The notes: a model not told the origin generated them from the letters alone. A DNA stretch of 27,132 bases from Pseudomonadota bacterium (GCA_023387235.1 JAEWIJ010000116.1:1-27132), one strand, 5' to 3'. Shown: positions 1-8,432, counted from the stretch's first letter. Translations and numbers: made by a program.

Positions 1-34
1 GACAGACGAAGCTCGTCTTTGCTGCCTTGGCCAT
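1..34 (-). CDS. radA: DNA repair protein RadA, N-terminal fragment (gene runs off left edge)
   Basis: Only the first eleven codons are visible, read leftward from an ATG at 34-32: M-A-K-A-A-K-T-S-F-V-C. RadA (Sms), the RecA-like helicase that helps process recombination intermediates, typically begins in this way, with MAK followed by a few residues and then FVC, where the Cys is the first ligand of its N-terminal zinc finger. A GGAG ribosome-binding site lies just upstream on the minus strand, in the stretch complementary to about 38-44. The rest of the gene, including the next zinc-finger cysteines and the Walker motifs, lies outside the window. The call therefore rests on a short N-terminal match and the ribosome-binding site. 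If correct, radA and nspC are divergently transcribed from the 175-base gap at 35-209. Confidence 0.5.
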   Translation of the reverse strand, partial: MAKAAKTSFVC

Positions 35-209
35 CGGCTCTCCGTGTCTCGACCTGCGGGCGAGATAGCCTGATTCTGTGCGGGCTTGCAGGGGGCGGCG
101 GCGGTCCCCACATGTTGCCGTTCTGTCCCGCCCACGGGCACTGTCGCACGCCGGGCGCGGATGCTCTATAGGCTCAGGCGGTCACCCGCCCGCCGTCGAG
201 GAACCTGCC

Positions 210-1349
210 ATGGCGCCCCGCCTTCCTGCCGATATTCGCACGCCCGCCTATGTCCTCGACGTGGCGAAGCTCAAGCAGAATCTCGCAACCGCGGCGCGCA
301 TCAAGCGCGAGGCCGGCATCAAGATCCTGCTCGCCACCAAGGCCTGGGCCATGCCGGCAGCCTTTCCGCTCATGCGCGACACGCTCGACGGCACCACCGC
401 GAGCGGTGAGCAGGAGGCGCGTCTCGGCCGCGAAGAGTTCGGCAAGGAGGTGCACGTCTATGCGCCGGCCTACGGCCCTGGCGAGGTCGAGCGTCTCGTC
501 GGGATCGCCGACCATATTTACTTCAACTCGCCGGGCCAGATCGCGCGCCACCTCGGTACGGTCCAGGCGGCAGGCCGCAAGGTCGGCATCCGCATCAATC
601 CCGGCTACTCGAACGCGACACTCGGCGGCGCGCTCTACGACCCGTGCGCGCCCGGCTCACGCTTCGGCACGACGGTCGAGGAGATCGACAAGCTGCCGTG
701 GGAGCATATCGACATCCTGCACACGCACGCGCTCTGCGAGTCGCTCGATGACGGCTCTGTCGGGCTCATCGAGCATGTCGGGCGCACGCTCGGGCCGTAT
801 GTGCGCAAGGTGAAGGCCGTGAACTTCGGCGGCGGGCATTTCATCAACAAGCCCGGCTATGACGTCGATCGTCTGATCGCGGCGCTCAAGGCTTTCCGCG
901 CCGAGTTCGGCGTCGAGGTCATCCTGGAGCCGGGTGCGGGTCTCGTCGTCGATACCGGCTGGCTCGTCGCGACCGTGCTCGACATCCATCACAACGAGAA
1001 AGATATCGCGATCCTCGATACGTCCGCCTCGACGCATATGCCCGACGTGCTGGAGGTGCCTTACCGGCCGAACATCATCGGATCGGGCGAGCCGGGCGAG
1101 CTCGCGCACGACTATATTCTCGGCGGCAAGACCTGCATGACGGGCGATGTGATCGGTGATTATTCCTTCGATCGGCCGCTGCAACCCGGCGATCGGCTGA
1201 TCTTCACGGACATGATGCAGTACTCGTTCGTGAAGAACACGACTTTCAACGGCACGCCGCTGCCAGACCTTGCCATGCTCGACGAGGATGGGACCTACCG
1301 CGTGATCAAGTCTTTCGGCTACGAGGAATTCCGGCGTAGGCTGGGATAA
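210..1349 (+). CDS. nspC: carboxynorspermidine (carboxyspermidine) decarboxylase NspC
   Basis: This PLP enzyme of the alanine-racemase fold decarboxylates carboxynorspermidine or carboxyspermidine to the triamine, the last step of the alternative, aspartate-semialdehyde-dependent polyamine route. The start is set at the ATG at 210, preceded by GAGGAA, giving 379 residues, the usual NspC length; the upstream in-frame extension to 78 has no family similarity. Visible motifs are the PLP lysine in ILLATKAWAM (K44), GGGH at 207-210, an EPGAG phosphate-binding segment at 240-244, the NspC-specific HMPDVLEVPYRPNI segment around 276-289, and the catalytic-cysteine region GGKTCMTGD (C309), followed by GDYSF and TTFNG. 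EPGAG differs slightly from the EPGE I expect in this family. The partner carboxynorspermidine dehydrogenase is not in the window. An SDR gene follows 36 bases downstream, so the two are probably cotranscribed. Confidence 0.9.
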   Translation: MAPRLPADIRTPAYVLDVAKLKQNLATAARIKREAGIKILLATKAWAMPAAFPLMRDTLDGTTASGEQEARLGREEFGKEVHVYAPAYGPGEVERLVGIADHIYFNSPGQIARHLGTVQAAGRKVGIRINPGYSNATLGGALYDPCAPGSRFGTTVEEIDKLPWEHIDILHTHALCESLDDGSVGLIEHVGRTLGPYVRKVKAVNFGGGHFINKPGYDVDRLIAALKAFRAEFGVEVILEPGAGLVVDTGWLVATVLDIHHNEKDIAILDTSASTHMPDVLEVPYRPNIIGSGEPGELAHDYILGGKTCMTGDVIGDYSFDRPLQPGDRLIFTDMMQYSFVKNTTFNGTPLPDLAMLDEDGTYRVIKSFGYEEFRRRLG

Positions 1350-1385
1350 TCGTCGTCGAAAACCAGAAAACGCGCGGAGGAAGCC

Positions 1386-2156
1386 ATGGCTGGGTTGCTC
1401 GAAGGCAAAGCGGCATTGATCACCGGCGGTGCGCGGGGCATCGGCCGGGCGGCGGCGCTCGCGTTCGCGCGCGAGGGTGCCCGCCTCGTCGTCTCCGATC
1501 TGCTGGCTGACGGTGCGCAGGAAACCGTAGCGATGATCAACGCGGGCGGCGGGCAGGCGGTATCCGTCAGCGGTGATGTGACCAAGCCGGAGCTGGTGAA
1601 GGCCTGGGTCGATACGGTCGTCAAGACCTATGGCCGGATCGACTGCGCCTTCAACAATGCGGGCATCGCCGGCAATGCCGTCGGCGCGCAAGGCAAGCTG
1701 ACAGCCGACTGGCCCGAGCAGGCCTTCGATCGCATGATCGAGATCAACCTCAAGAGCGTGTGGCTCTGCATGCGCGAGGAGATCAACGCCATGCTGGCGG
1801 ACGGCAAGGGCGGCGCGATCGTGAGCACGGCGTCTATTGCCGGCATCGTCGGGCTCGAAACTTCCTGCGCGTATGTCGCGGCAAAGCACGGCGTCGTCGG
1901 GCTGACGAAGACAGCGGCGCTCGAGTACGCCAAGAAAGGCATTCGCGTGAATGCCGTTTGCCCGGGCTACATCGTCACCGAGATGACGCGCGAGCCCATG
2001 GAGCGCAAAGGCGACCAGATCATGGCGCGCATTCCATACGGCCGCCTCGGCACGCCGGAGGATATTGCGGAGATGGTCGTATGGCTCTGCTCGGATCGTG
2101 CGCGCTATGTCAGCGGCGCGGCTTTCAATGTCGATGGATGCTACGCAGCGGCATGA
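1386..2156 (+). CDS. SDR family NAD(P)-dependent oxidoreductase
   Basis: This is a 256-residue classical short-chain dehydrogenase with a Rossmann fold. The cofactor motif TGGARGIG is at 13-20, an Asp at 38 ends the second strand (favouring NAD over NADP), NNAG is at 90-93, and the catalytic residues are N121, S150, Y163 and K167 (YVAAK). The substrate cannot be told from sequence. Members of this clade are often labelled 3-oxoacyl-ACP reductase or glucose 1-dehydrogenase, but a FabG role is not supported by context. The ATG at 1386 has a good GGAGG site at 1376-1380. The gene sits between nspC (36-base gap) and an MFS transporter (49-base gap), all rightward, so a three-gene operon is plausible. 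Confidence 0.88.
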   Translation: MAGLLEGKAALITGGARGIGRAAALAFAREGARLVVSDLLADGAQETVAMINAGGGQAVSVSGDVTKPELVKAWVDTVVKTYGRIDCAFNNAGIAGNAVGAQGKLTADWPEQAFDRMIEINLKSVWLCMREEINAMLADGKGGAIVSTASIAGIVGLETSCAYVAAKHGVVGLTKTAALEYAKKGIRVNAVCPGYIVTEMTREPMERKGDQIMARIPYGRLGTPEDIAEMVVWLCSDRARYVSGAAFNVDGCYAAA

Positions 2157-2205
2157 TCTCGAAGGCCATTGGCGGCTCGATCCGCAAGCAGGATAGCAGC
2201 CGCTG

Positions 2206-3432
2206 ATGGCCGAGCGCCCGCCGACACCGGAGCCCATCCCGACCGCCTTCCCGCTCTGGCCGCTGCTGGCAACCATGGCCATGCAGACGCTGGCCACCAT
2301 GGCTGCCTACTCGATCCCGACGCTCGCACCCATGGTCGCGCGCGACATCGGCGTCGATGGCGCGCTGATCGGCATGTTCGTGTCGGTCGTGTATGGTGTC
2401 GGCATCGTCTCGTCGCTGCTGGCCGCGGGCTTCATCGCGCGTTACGGCGCGGTGCGCGCCGCGCAGTTCGTGCTCGTCTGCGCACTGGGGCTTGTCGTCG
2501 TGTGTGCCCAGGGCACGGCCGCGAGTGTCGCGCTCGGTGCGCTCGTCCTCGGCATTGCTTATGGCCTGACCGCGCCGGTCAGCACGCATCTGCTCGTGCC
2601 GCGCACGCCGCCTTCGATCCTCAACATGGTGCTTTCGACGCGTCAGATCGGCGTGCCACTGGCGGGTGTCCTCGCCGCGACGATCATGCCGCCGCTCGCG
2701 CTCGCCATCGGCTGGAAGGCCGGTCTCCTGCTGCAGGCCATACCGATCATTGCGCTCATCCTGCTCCTCGAAATCCCGCGCCGCGATTGGGACGGTGCAC
2801 CCTCGCCGGCAAGTGCGAGCGCGAGAAGTGTGTTGATCCGCTCGTTCGGCCTCCTGCGCGGCGACAGCGCCATGCAGCGGCTCACGTTTTCGAGCTTCAT
2901 CTATTCGGGTGCGCAGCTCGCCTTCGTCGCCTTCATGACTGTGCACGTGACGAGCCGAACCGGCCTCGGCCTCGTGACGGCTGGATGGGCGCTCGCGACG
3001 TATCAGCTTGCGGGTGTCATCTGCCGGCCGATCTTCGGCTGGATCGCGGACAGGTTCGTCGAGGCGCGCGTCGTGCTCGGCATCCAGGGCTTCGTGATGG
3101 CGGCGGCCGCGCTGCTTGCGGGTCATTTCGCGCCGGGCTGGCCAGTATGGGCGATCATGGCCGTCGCGGCCGTCGCCGGCGCCACCGCGAGCGGGTACAC
3201 CGGGCTCGCTTATGCGGAGTATGCGCGTCTCGGCGGCGCGCAGCGCACGGAGGCGACCGGGCTCGGCTCAGCGGCGATGTTCTTCGGCGTGCTTGTCATG
3301 CCGTCGCTCGGCAGCGTCGCGATTACCGCGACCGGCACCTACCTCGCGGCTTACGGCGCCATTGCGGTGCTCGCGGTGCTCGCGGGCGCCGTGCTGCTGT
3401 TACCGGTGAAGGATGCTGGCGTTCGCGGTTAG
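2206..3432 (+). CDS. MFS transporter
   Basis: This 408-residue, very hydrophobic protein has about twelve predicted membrane helices and a charged central loop around residues 185-215, the usual major facilitator plan. The loop between helices 2 and 3 carries a motif-A-like sequence (GFIARYGAVR, 75-84), and the equivalent loop in the second half reads GWIADRF. It most resembles the broad group of CynX/NimT-like and organic-anion MFS carriers, but the substrate and direction are unknown. The start at 2206 follows a weak AGGA at 2190-2193. It is the third rightward gene after nspC and the SDR gene and ends just before a perfect 34-base palindrome (3442-3475) that could terminate transcription. 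It could serve to move a polyamine-linked or SDR-linked metabolite; this is inference from position only. Confidence 0.85.
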   Translation: MAERPPTPEPIPTAFPLWPLLATMAMQTLATMAAYSIPTLAPMVARDIGVDGALIGMFVSVVYGVGIVSSLLAAGFIARYGAVRAAQFVLVCALGLVVVCAQGTAASVALGALVLGIAYGLTAPVSTHLLVPRTPPSILNMVLSTRQIGVPLAGVLAATIMPPLALAIGWKAGLLLQAIPIIALILLLEIPRRDWDGAPSPASASARSVLIRSFGLLRGDSAMQRLTFSSFIYSGAQLAFVAFMTVHVTSRTGLGLVTAGWALATYQLAGVICRPIFGWIADRFVEARVVLGIQGFVMAAAALLAGHFAPGWPVWAIMAVAAVAGATASGYTGLAYAEYARLGGAQRTEATGLGSAAMFFGVLVMPSLGSVAITATGTYLAAYGAIAVLAVLAGAVLLLPVKDAGVRG

Positions 3433-3441
3433 CGCGACGTC

Positions 3442-3475
3442 GTCCCTTCTCCCCGTGCTTACGGGGAGAAGGGAC
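3442..3475. repeat. intergenic palindrome, outer arm of the mosaic repeat; probable shared terminator
   Basis: A perfect 15-base inverted repeat (GTCCCTTCTCCCCGT at 3442-3456, complement at 3461-3475) surrounds a GCTT loop. It lies between the convergent MFS and acetoacetyl-CoA synthetase genes. The same CCTTCTCCCCGT arm opens the longer repeats at 16482 and 24154, so this is a short copy of that family. The sequence TTGTT follows on the plus strand, so it may also act as a bidirectional terminator. Confidence 0.75.
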
Positions 3476-3497
3476 TTGTTGTGCGCGCGGTACGCGT

Positions 3498-5471
3498 CTA
3501 CTCCGCCAGTTCCGGAATGCCGCGATAGAGGTCGAGCGCCTCGGGATTAGCGAGCGCTTCCTTGTTCTTCACCTCGCGACCGTGAACGATCTCGCGCACC
3601 GCAAGCTCGGTGATCTTGCCGGACTTCGTACGCGGGATATCGGCGACCTGCACGATGCGCGCCGGCACGTGCCGCGGCGACGCCCCGACGCGGATCTGCT
3701 TCTTGATCTTGTCCTGCAAGGCCTTGTCGAGCGTCACGCCGTCCTGCGTGATCACGAACAGCACGACGCGTACGTCGTGGTCCCAGTCCTGGCCGATGAC
3801 GATGGCTTCCTTGATCTCGGGAAGCTGCTCCACCTGCCGATAGATCTCGGCCGTGCCAATGCGCACGCCGCCCGGATTGAGCGTCGCATCGGAGCGGCCA
3901 TGGATGATCATGCCACCGTGCTCGGTCCATTCGGCGAAGTCGCCATGATGCCAGAGGCCGGGAAAGCGCTCGAAATAGGCCGCGTGATACCTCTTGCCGT
4001 CGGGGTCATTCCAGAAGCCGACCGGCATGGACGGAAACGGCACCGTGCACACGAGCTCGCCCTTGCCTTTGGAGAGCGTATTGCCGAGTTCGTCGACGAC
4101 GGCCATGGCCATGCCGACCTGCGGGCCCTGGATCTCGCCGCGCCACACAGCCTTTCCCGGAATGCCACCGACGAAGCAGCCGACGATATCCGTGCCACCG
4201 GACATGGAGGCCAGATGCACGTCCTTCCTGATGGCGTCGTAGACGTAGTCGAAGCTCTCCGGCACCAGCACCGAGCCGGTCGAGAGAATGACACGCAGCG
4301 ACGAGAGATCGTGCGTGTCCATGGGCCGCGCGTCGGCCTTCTTGAGCGCGTCGATGTACTTCGCGGACGTGCCGAAATGCGTGCAGCGCTCGTCTCGCGC
4401 ATAGTCCCAGAGCACATGCTCGGAGGGATGGAACGGCGAGCCGTCATAAAGCAGCAGAGTGACGCCGCTCGCGAGGCCGGAGACGAGCCAGTTCCACATC
4501 ATCCAGCCGAGCGTCGTGAAGTACATCAGGCGATCGCCGGGGCGGAGGTCGCAATTGAGCTGCTGCTCGCTCAAGTGCTTGATGAGCGTACCGCCGGCCG
4601 AATGCACGATGCACTTCGGCACGCCTGTCGTGCCCGACGAAAAGAGAATGTAGAGCGGATGCGCGAACGGGAAGCGCTCGAACGTCATGGCCTCGGCGGG
4701 AGCAGCGACGACCGCTGTTTCCCATGTTGCGGCCTTTGCGCCTCCGGCCGCGAGCTTCTGGACAAGGGCATCGGCCTTGCCGAGATAGGAAACGACGATG
4801 ATCTGCTCGACGCTGGGTAAGGATTTTGCGATCTCGGCGACCTTGTCCGAAACGTCGATCTGCTTGCCGGCGTACCAGTAGCCATCGCACGTGATCAGGA
4901 TGCGCGGTGAGATCTGCCCGAAGCGGTCGAGCACGCCCTGCACGCCGAAGTCCGGCGAACAGGATGACCACACAGCGCCGAGCGAGCTCGCAGCGAGCAT
5001 CCCGATGATCGCCTCGGGCACGTTCGGTAGCATGGCCGCGACGCGGTCGCCCGATTTGATGCCGGCACGGCGGAGAACACCCTGGAGCTGCGCCGCCTGC
5101 CGGCTGAGCTCATCCCAGCTCATGCGACGGCTGACCTTGTCCTCGCCGCGGAAGACGAGGGCGTCGCCGAAGTTCAGCGCGGCGCCAGCGAGCAGGTTCT
5201 CCGCGAAATTCAGCTTCGCCTCGGGGAAGAACCGGGCGCCCGGCATTTTATCCCCATCGATAAGATGGGGGGCTGCGCCAGGGTCGCCCTTGATGCCGCA
5301 GAAGTCCCAGACGAGACGCCAGAACGTGCCTGGATCCTTCGTGGCGAAAGCGTTGAGCTCCTCGTAAGTGCTGAGCTCGCGGCCGCAAGACGCTTCGGCA
5401 TCGATCATAAAGCGCGCGAGGTTGGTACTCCGGACCGCGGTCTCGCCCGGCTGCCACAGCGGTTGCGACAT
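3498..5471 (-). CDS. acetoacetyl-CoA synthetase (acetoacetate--CoA ligase)
   Basis: This enzyme of the ANL superfamily activates acetoacetate to acetoacetyl-CoA with ATP, allowing ketone bodies or PHB breakdown products to enter metabolism. Its length of about 657 residues is normal for the family. Counting from an ATG at 5474, it shows the acetyl-CoA-synthetase-type N-terminal domain, WSSCSPDFG at 169-177, the ATP-binding P-loop SSGTTGVPK at 279-287, WMMWNW near 324-329, and a C-terminal PRTKSGK with the adenylation lysine. Two consecutive ATGs are available. The one at 5471 lies 7 bases from the AGGAG (complement of 5479-5483) and the one at 5474 only 4, so 5471 is preferred, though either is possible. 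It is divergent from the AsmA-like gene and convergent with the MFS gene. Acetyl-CoA synthetase is the main alternative, but the length and the acetoacetate-type core sequence favour this call. Confidence 0.9.
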   Translation of the reverse strand: MSQPLWQPGETAVRSTNLARFMIDAEASCGRELSTYEELNAFATKDPGTFWRLVWDFCGIKGDPGAAPHLIDGDKMPGARFFPEAKLNFAENLLAGAALNFGDALVFRGEDKVSRRMSWDELSRQAAQLQGVLRRAGIKSGDRVAAMLPNVPEAIIGMLAASSLGAVWSSCSPDFGVQGVLDRFGQISPRILITCDGYWYAGKQIDVSDKVAEIAKSLPSVEQIIVVSYLGKADALVQKLAAGGAKAATWETAVVAAPAEAMTFERFPFAHPLYILFSSGTTGVPKCIVHSAGGTLIKHLSEQQLNCDLRPGDRLMYFTTLGWMMWNWLVSGLASGVTLLLYDGSPFHPSEHVLWDYARDERCTHFGTSAKYIDALKKADARPMDTHDLSSLRVILSTGSVLVPESFDYVYDAIRKDVHLASMSGGTDIVGCFVGGIPGKAVWRGEIQGPQVGMAMAVVDELGNTLSKGKGELVCTVPFPSMPVGFWNDPDGKRYHAAYFERFPGLWHHGDFAEWTEHGGMIIHGRSDATLNPGGVRIGTAEIYRQVEQLPEIKEAIVIGQDWDHDVRVVLFVITQDGVTLDKALQDKIKKQIRVGASPRHVPARIVQVADIPRTKSGKITELAVREIVHGREVKNKEALANPEALDLYRGIPELAE

Positions 5472-5474
5472 CAT

Positions 5475-5765
5475 TTCGCTCCTTCGCCTCAGTATTCCTG
5501 ACGCCTAGCCCGAAGGTCGTGGTTCGACAAGTGGTTGGCTGACGCTCCCCTGCCACAATTATGTCCATGCTTGCCGCAATCCGGGGGCACCGCTAAGACG
5601 GTTGGGACGGCCATGCGCCGGCCATGCCCTCGCGAGCGTGGAGATTGGGGGCAAGCGGGCGATTGTGCTTCAGGTAGCCTTGCGCATGAGCGCCGGGTCC
5701 GAGCCATGGCTTGCGGTGATGGGAAACTGTCCGCGACAATGATGCCGAGCGGTCGAGCGTGGGGG
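5475..5765. other. divergent intergenic region between acetoacetyl-CoA synthetase and AsmA-like genes
   Basis: No convincing gene is seen in these 291 bases. The open frame that extends the AsmA-like ORF upstream to 5535 is rich in Arg, Pro and Cys and lacks a ribosome-binding site, so it is treated as non-coding. The ribosome-binding site of the leftward ligase gene is at 5479-5484. Promoters for both genes must lie here, but no hexamer pair is good enough to call. Confidence 0.5.
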
Positions 5766-7532
5766 ATGAACAGGCTGGCCATGCTTCTGGGCGGCATCGT
5801 GCTTGTCGCCTCGCTCGGCTACGGCAGCGTGTCATGGATGCACTCGTCCGGCGACATGCTGGCGCCCTTCCGCCTGCATGCCGCGCCCCGCGCCGGCTTC
5901 GTTGTGTCCGAGCCGGTCCAGCTTCTCGCGCGGCCGCGCGTGGTTCTAGAGCGCGCCACCGTTCATAGCGCCGACGACGAGGCCGAGGACGACGGTCCGG
6001 TGGCCGTCGAGCGTGCCCGTCGGCTGGTTCTCGACCGGCCCATCATCTCTATCGAAGTTGCGGCATCGAATGGTGCCCCGCGCGAAGCTGATTTGATGGC
6101 TACGCTTACATCGGTCATGGCGCGCATCGCCGCGCTCGACGTTCAAGGCCTGATCATCCAGAACGGCTTGGTGCGGCTGCAGTCGGGGGCCGTGGAGCCC
6201 GAAGTCCTGACAGACGTCGACCTGCAGATCACGCCGCAGAGAAAGACTTCGGCGACCGTATCGGGGCAGATCACTTATCTCGGCCAGCGCCTCAATCTGT
6301 CGGCGACGGTTACGCGGCAGGCTGCCAATGCCGCCGAGCATCGCTGGCCCGTGCAGGCGACGGTCTCGAGCAGCCTGTTCGAAGCCCGCTTCGACGGTGT
6401 CCTTGGCGAGGAGAAGGGACTCAGGCTCAACGGGACGATCGACATCAGCAGTCCGCGCCTCCGGGAGATCGCACTCTGGATCGGCGTCGGGGCGCCGCGC
6501 GCAGGCAACCTCGAAGCCATGCGTCTGCGCGGCGCACTCGACTGGACCGGCGGCTCCATGGCGTTCTCGCAGGCGACGTTGACGCTCGATGGCAACGAGG
6601 GTGTCGGTGCCGTCAGCGTGACGCGTGCCGGCGGCCGCACGGCCGTCGAGGGCACGCTCGCTTTCAAGCAGCTCAATCTGAAGCCGTACATTGCCTCGAC
6701 CATGGTCGAGCGCACGCTGCTGGCGCCGATCTTTGCAGCAACGCGACCGCCCGAGATTGCCTCGCTGCTGGACAGCATCGATGCGGATTTGCGCATCTCA
6801 TGCGATACGCTCGTCGTGCCCGGCATCGAGACCGGACAAGGCGCCATCGCGGTCACGTTGAAGAAGGGCAAGCTGCTCGCCGACGTTGCCGAGCTTGCGA
6901 TCGAGGATGGCGTTTTCAAGGGCCAGCTCGTCGTCGAGCGCGCCGGCAAGGGGCCGCGCTACGGGCTCAGCGGCAAGCTCGAGGGTGTCGAGGCAGGGCG
7001 GCTGCTGCAGCGGACGCTCGGACGCAATCCGCTGCAGGGGCGCGCCGACATCACCATGAACCTGACGACCGCCGGCGATACGTCTGAGGAGCTGATCGCG
7101 GGTCTGCGCGGCAAGGGCCAGATCGACATGCGCGCCGGTGGCCGCCTGGGTCTCGACCTCAAGGCGCTGGCGCAATCGGCCAAGCGCGGCGAAGTGCGCG
7201 GCTGGCAGGCGGCAGGTATCGCGACCACGGGCCTCGACGGACTGAGCTTGCGGCTCGATGTGCAGCAGGGTGTCGTGCACGCAGCCATTCTGCACGCCAA
7301 GTCTGGGACGAGCACGTTTGCGGGTGGCGGTACGATCGATCTGCCCGTCCAGTCGCTGGACTTCACGCTTTCGATCGGCACGACGGATCCCGCGCTTCGC
7401 CCGGCGGTCACCGACGTGCTGGCGATCAGGGGGCCGTGGTCGGCGCCAATTGCGAAGATCGAGCATCACGGCGAGGCGCATCATCGCCCGCCGCCCGTCA
7501 CGGTGCCCGCGATGCCGGCGAACCGGCCTTAG
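5766..7532 (+). CDS. AsmA-like family protein (envelope)
   Basis: This is a 588-residue protein with one N-terminal membrane anchor (about residues 4-22) and a long periplasmic part built of beta-rich segments. The C-terminal part (GRADITMNLTTAG, then LRGKGQIDMRAGGRLGLDLKAL and later FAGGGTIDLP) matches the C-terminal region of AsmA-type proteins, which have repeating-beta-groove folds and are linked to phospholipid transport to, and homeostasis of, the outer membrane. The start at ATG 5766 places the hydrophobic segment at the very N-terminus and is preceded by a purine-rich GTGGGGG; a start further up would add 77 implausible residues. It is monocistronic and ends 15 bases before the convergent pcm-like gene. 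Its specific cargo is unknown. Confidence 0.78.
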   Translation: MNRLAMLLGGIVLVASLGYGSVSWMHSSGDMLAPFRLHAAPRAGFVVSEPVQLLARPRVVLERATVHSADDEAEDDGPVAVERARRLVLDRPIISIEVAASNGAPREADLMATLTSVMARIAALDVQGLIIQNGLVRLQSGAVEPEVLTDVDLQITPQRKTSATVSGQITYLGQRLNLSATVTRQAANAAEHRWPVQATVSSSLFEARFDGVLGEEKGLRLNGTIDISSPRLREIALWIGVGAPRAGNLEAMRLRGALDWTGGSMAFSQATLTLDGNEGVGAVSVTRAGGRTAVEGTLAFKQLNLKPYIASTMVERTLLAPIFAATRPPEIASLLDSIDADLRISCDTLVVPGIETGQGAIAVTLKKGKLLADVAELAIEDGVFKGQLVVERAGKGPRYGLSGKLEGVEAGRLLQRTLGRNPLQGRADITMNLTTAGDTSEELIAGLRGKGQIDMRAGGRLGLDLKALAQSAKRGEVRGWQAAGIATTGLDGLSLRLDVQQGVVHAAILHAKSGTSTFAGGGTIDLPVQSLDFTLSIGTTDPALRPAVTDVLAIRGPWSAPIAKIEHHGEAHHRPPPVTVPAMPANRP

Positions 7533-7547
7533 TCGGCTTCGAAGATC

Positions 7548-8213
7548 TCAGAAAACGAAGCCCGGCGTCGGCTCGAAGCCCGGGAGATACGGCGCGCTGG
7601 CGTCGAACGCGGGGCGCCGGTCGAACGTCATGCCGTGACGGATCCAGACCGTCGCGCGCCCGACGCCATTCCCGATGCTGACGGCGACGCACCGGCCGCC
7701 ATCCTTCAGCTGATCGAGCAGCGCCGGCGGGACTTCAGCCACCGCGCCATTGATCAGGATCGCGTCATAAGGCCCCTCGTCCGCCGCGCCGCCCCGCATG
7801 AGCCCCGTGATCACCGCGGCATTGTCGATGCCGAGCGCGGCGAGCACTTCCTGCGTGCGCTCGGCGAGATTCGCATCCTCTTCGAGCGCGACGACGGCCT
7901 GGCCGAGATGCGCGAGGAGCGCGGTCGAGTATCCCGTCGCGGGGCCGACATCGAGCACCAGGCCATCCGGCTCGATCTCGAGCAACTGGGCGAGCTTCGC
8001 CAGCAGACGAGGGGAAAGGATGTAGCGCTGCTTGCCGCCGCTGTCGGAGACCTTCAGGTGCTCGTCGACATAGGCAATCGACTTCAGCGGTCCGGGAACG
8101 AAACGCTCGCGCGGGATCTCGCGCATGGCGCGGGTGATCCGCCGATCGGTCACGTCGCTCGGCCGGACCTGGGATTCGACCATGTTGAGGCGTTGCGTCG
8201 CGTGATCGATCAT
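7548..8213 (-). CDS. protein-L-isoaspartate O-methyltransferase family protein
   Basis: This 221-residue SAM-dependent methyltransferase resembles Pcm. The N-terminal NMVESQVRPSDVTDRRI and the PRERFVP segment are typical of the alphaproteobacterial clade. SAM-binding motif I is LVLDVGPATGY at 86-96, and the acidic residues E111 and E112 follow at the end of the next strand. The segment that in canonical Pcm reads T-I/V-S-x-P (isoaspartyl substrate binding) is here YILSP around 64-68, so true repair activity is not assured. The ATG at 8213 was chosen because it gives the family length. The frame stays open far upstream through the antisense of the liv genes, but that extension is an artefact of GC-rich third positions. 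The gene diverges from the liv cluster. Confidence 0.82.
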   Translation of the reverse strand: MIDHATQRLNMVESQVRPSDVTDRRITRAMREIPRERFVPGPLKSIAYVDEHLKVSDSGGKQRYILSPRLLAKLAQLLEIEPDGLVLDVGPATGYSTALLAHLGQAVVALEEDANLAERTQEVLAALGIDNAAVITGLMRGGAADEGPYDAILINGAVAEVPPALLDQLKDGGRCVAVSIGNGVGRATVWIRHGMTFDRRPAFDASAPYLPGFEPTPGFVF

Positions 8214-8327
8214 CGTCCAGTCCCGATTGACAGGGGCGAATACCCCACTTGTTCCACGGCCCTGCTCTAGCGCGCCGAGGCCGCGGACGCAACGGCGCAC
8301 GCCCCATCGAGCCCTCAATCGACTGCG

Positions 8328-8357
8328 TTGACAGGACTTGAAAGCTCCCGCAATGAT
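8328..8357 (+). promoter_or_regulatory. candidate sigma-70-type promoter of the liv-like cluster
   Basis: A full TTGACA at 8328-8333 is followed after 18 bases by AATGAT (8352-8357), which matches 4 of 6 consensus bases. It would give a leader of about 70 bases before the livH start at 8433. A second TTGACA at 8227-8232 has no usable partner hexamer. This is a sequence match only. Confidence 0.4.
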
Positions 8358-8432
8358 CGGTGCGCTGACATCCGGTGAGGAAAGGTGGCCGCATAGAGCC
8401 GCTGCGCCGGGTGTGCGGGAGGAAGCGCCGGC

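Noticed and set aside
657..2300. A 547-codon leftward open frame
   Set aside because: It is antisense to nspC and the SDR gene, which both have clear motifs and ribosome-binding sites.
2169..4820. An 883-codon rightward open frame
   Set aside because: It overlaps the MFS gene in another frame and is antisense to acetoacetyl-CoA synthetase. Its composition is Arg/Ala/His-rich with no domain.
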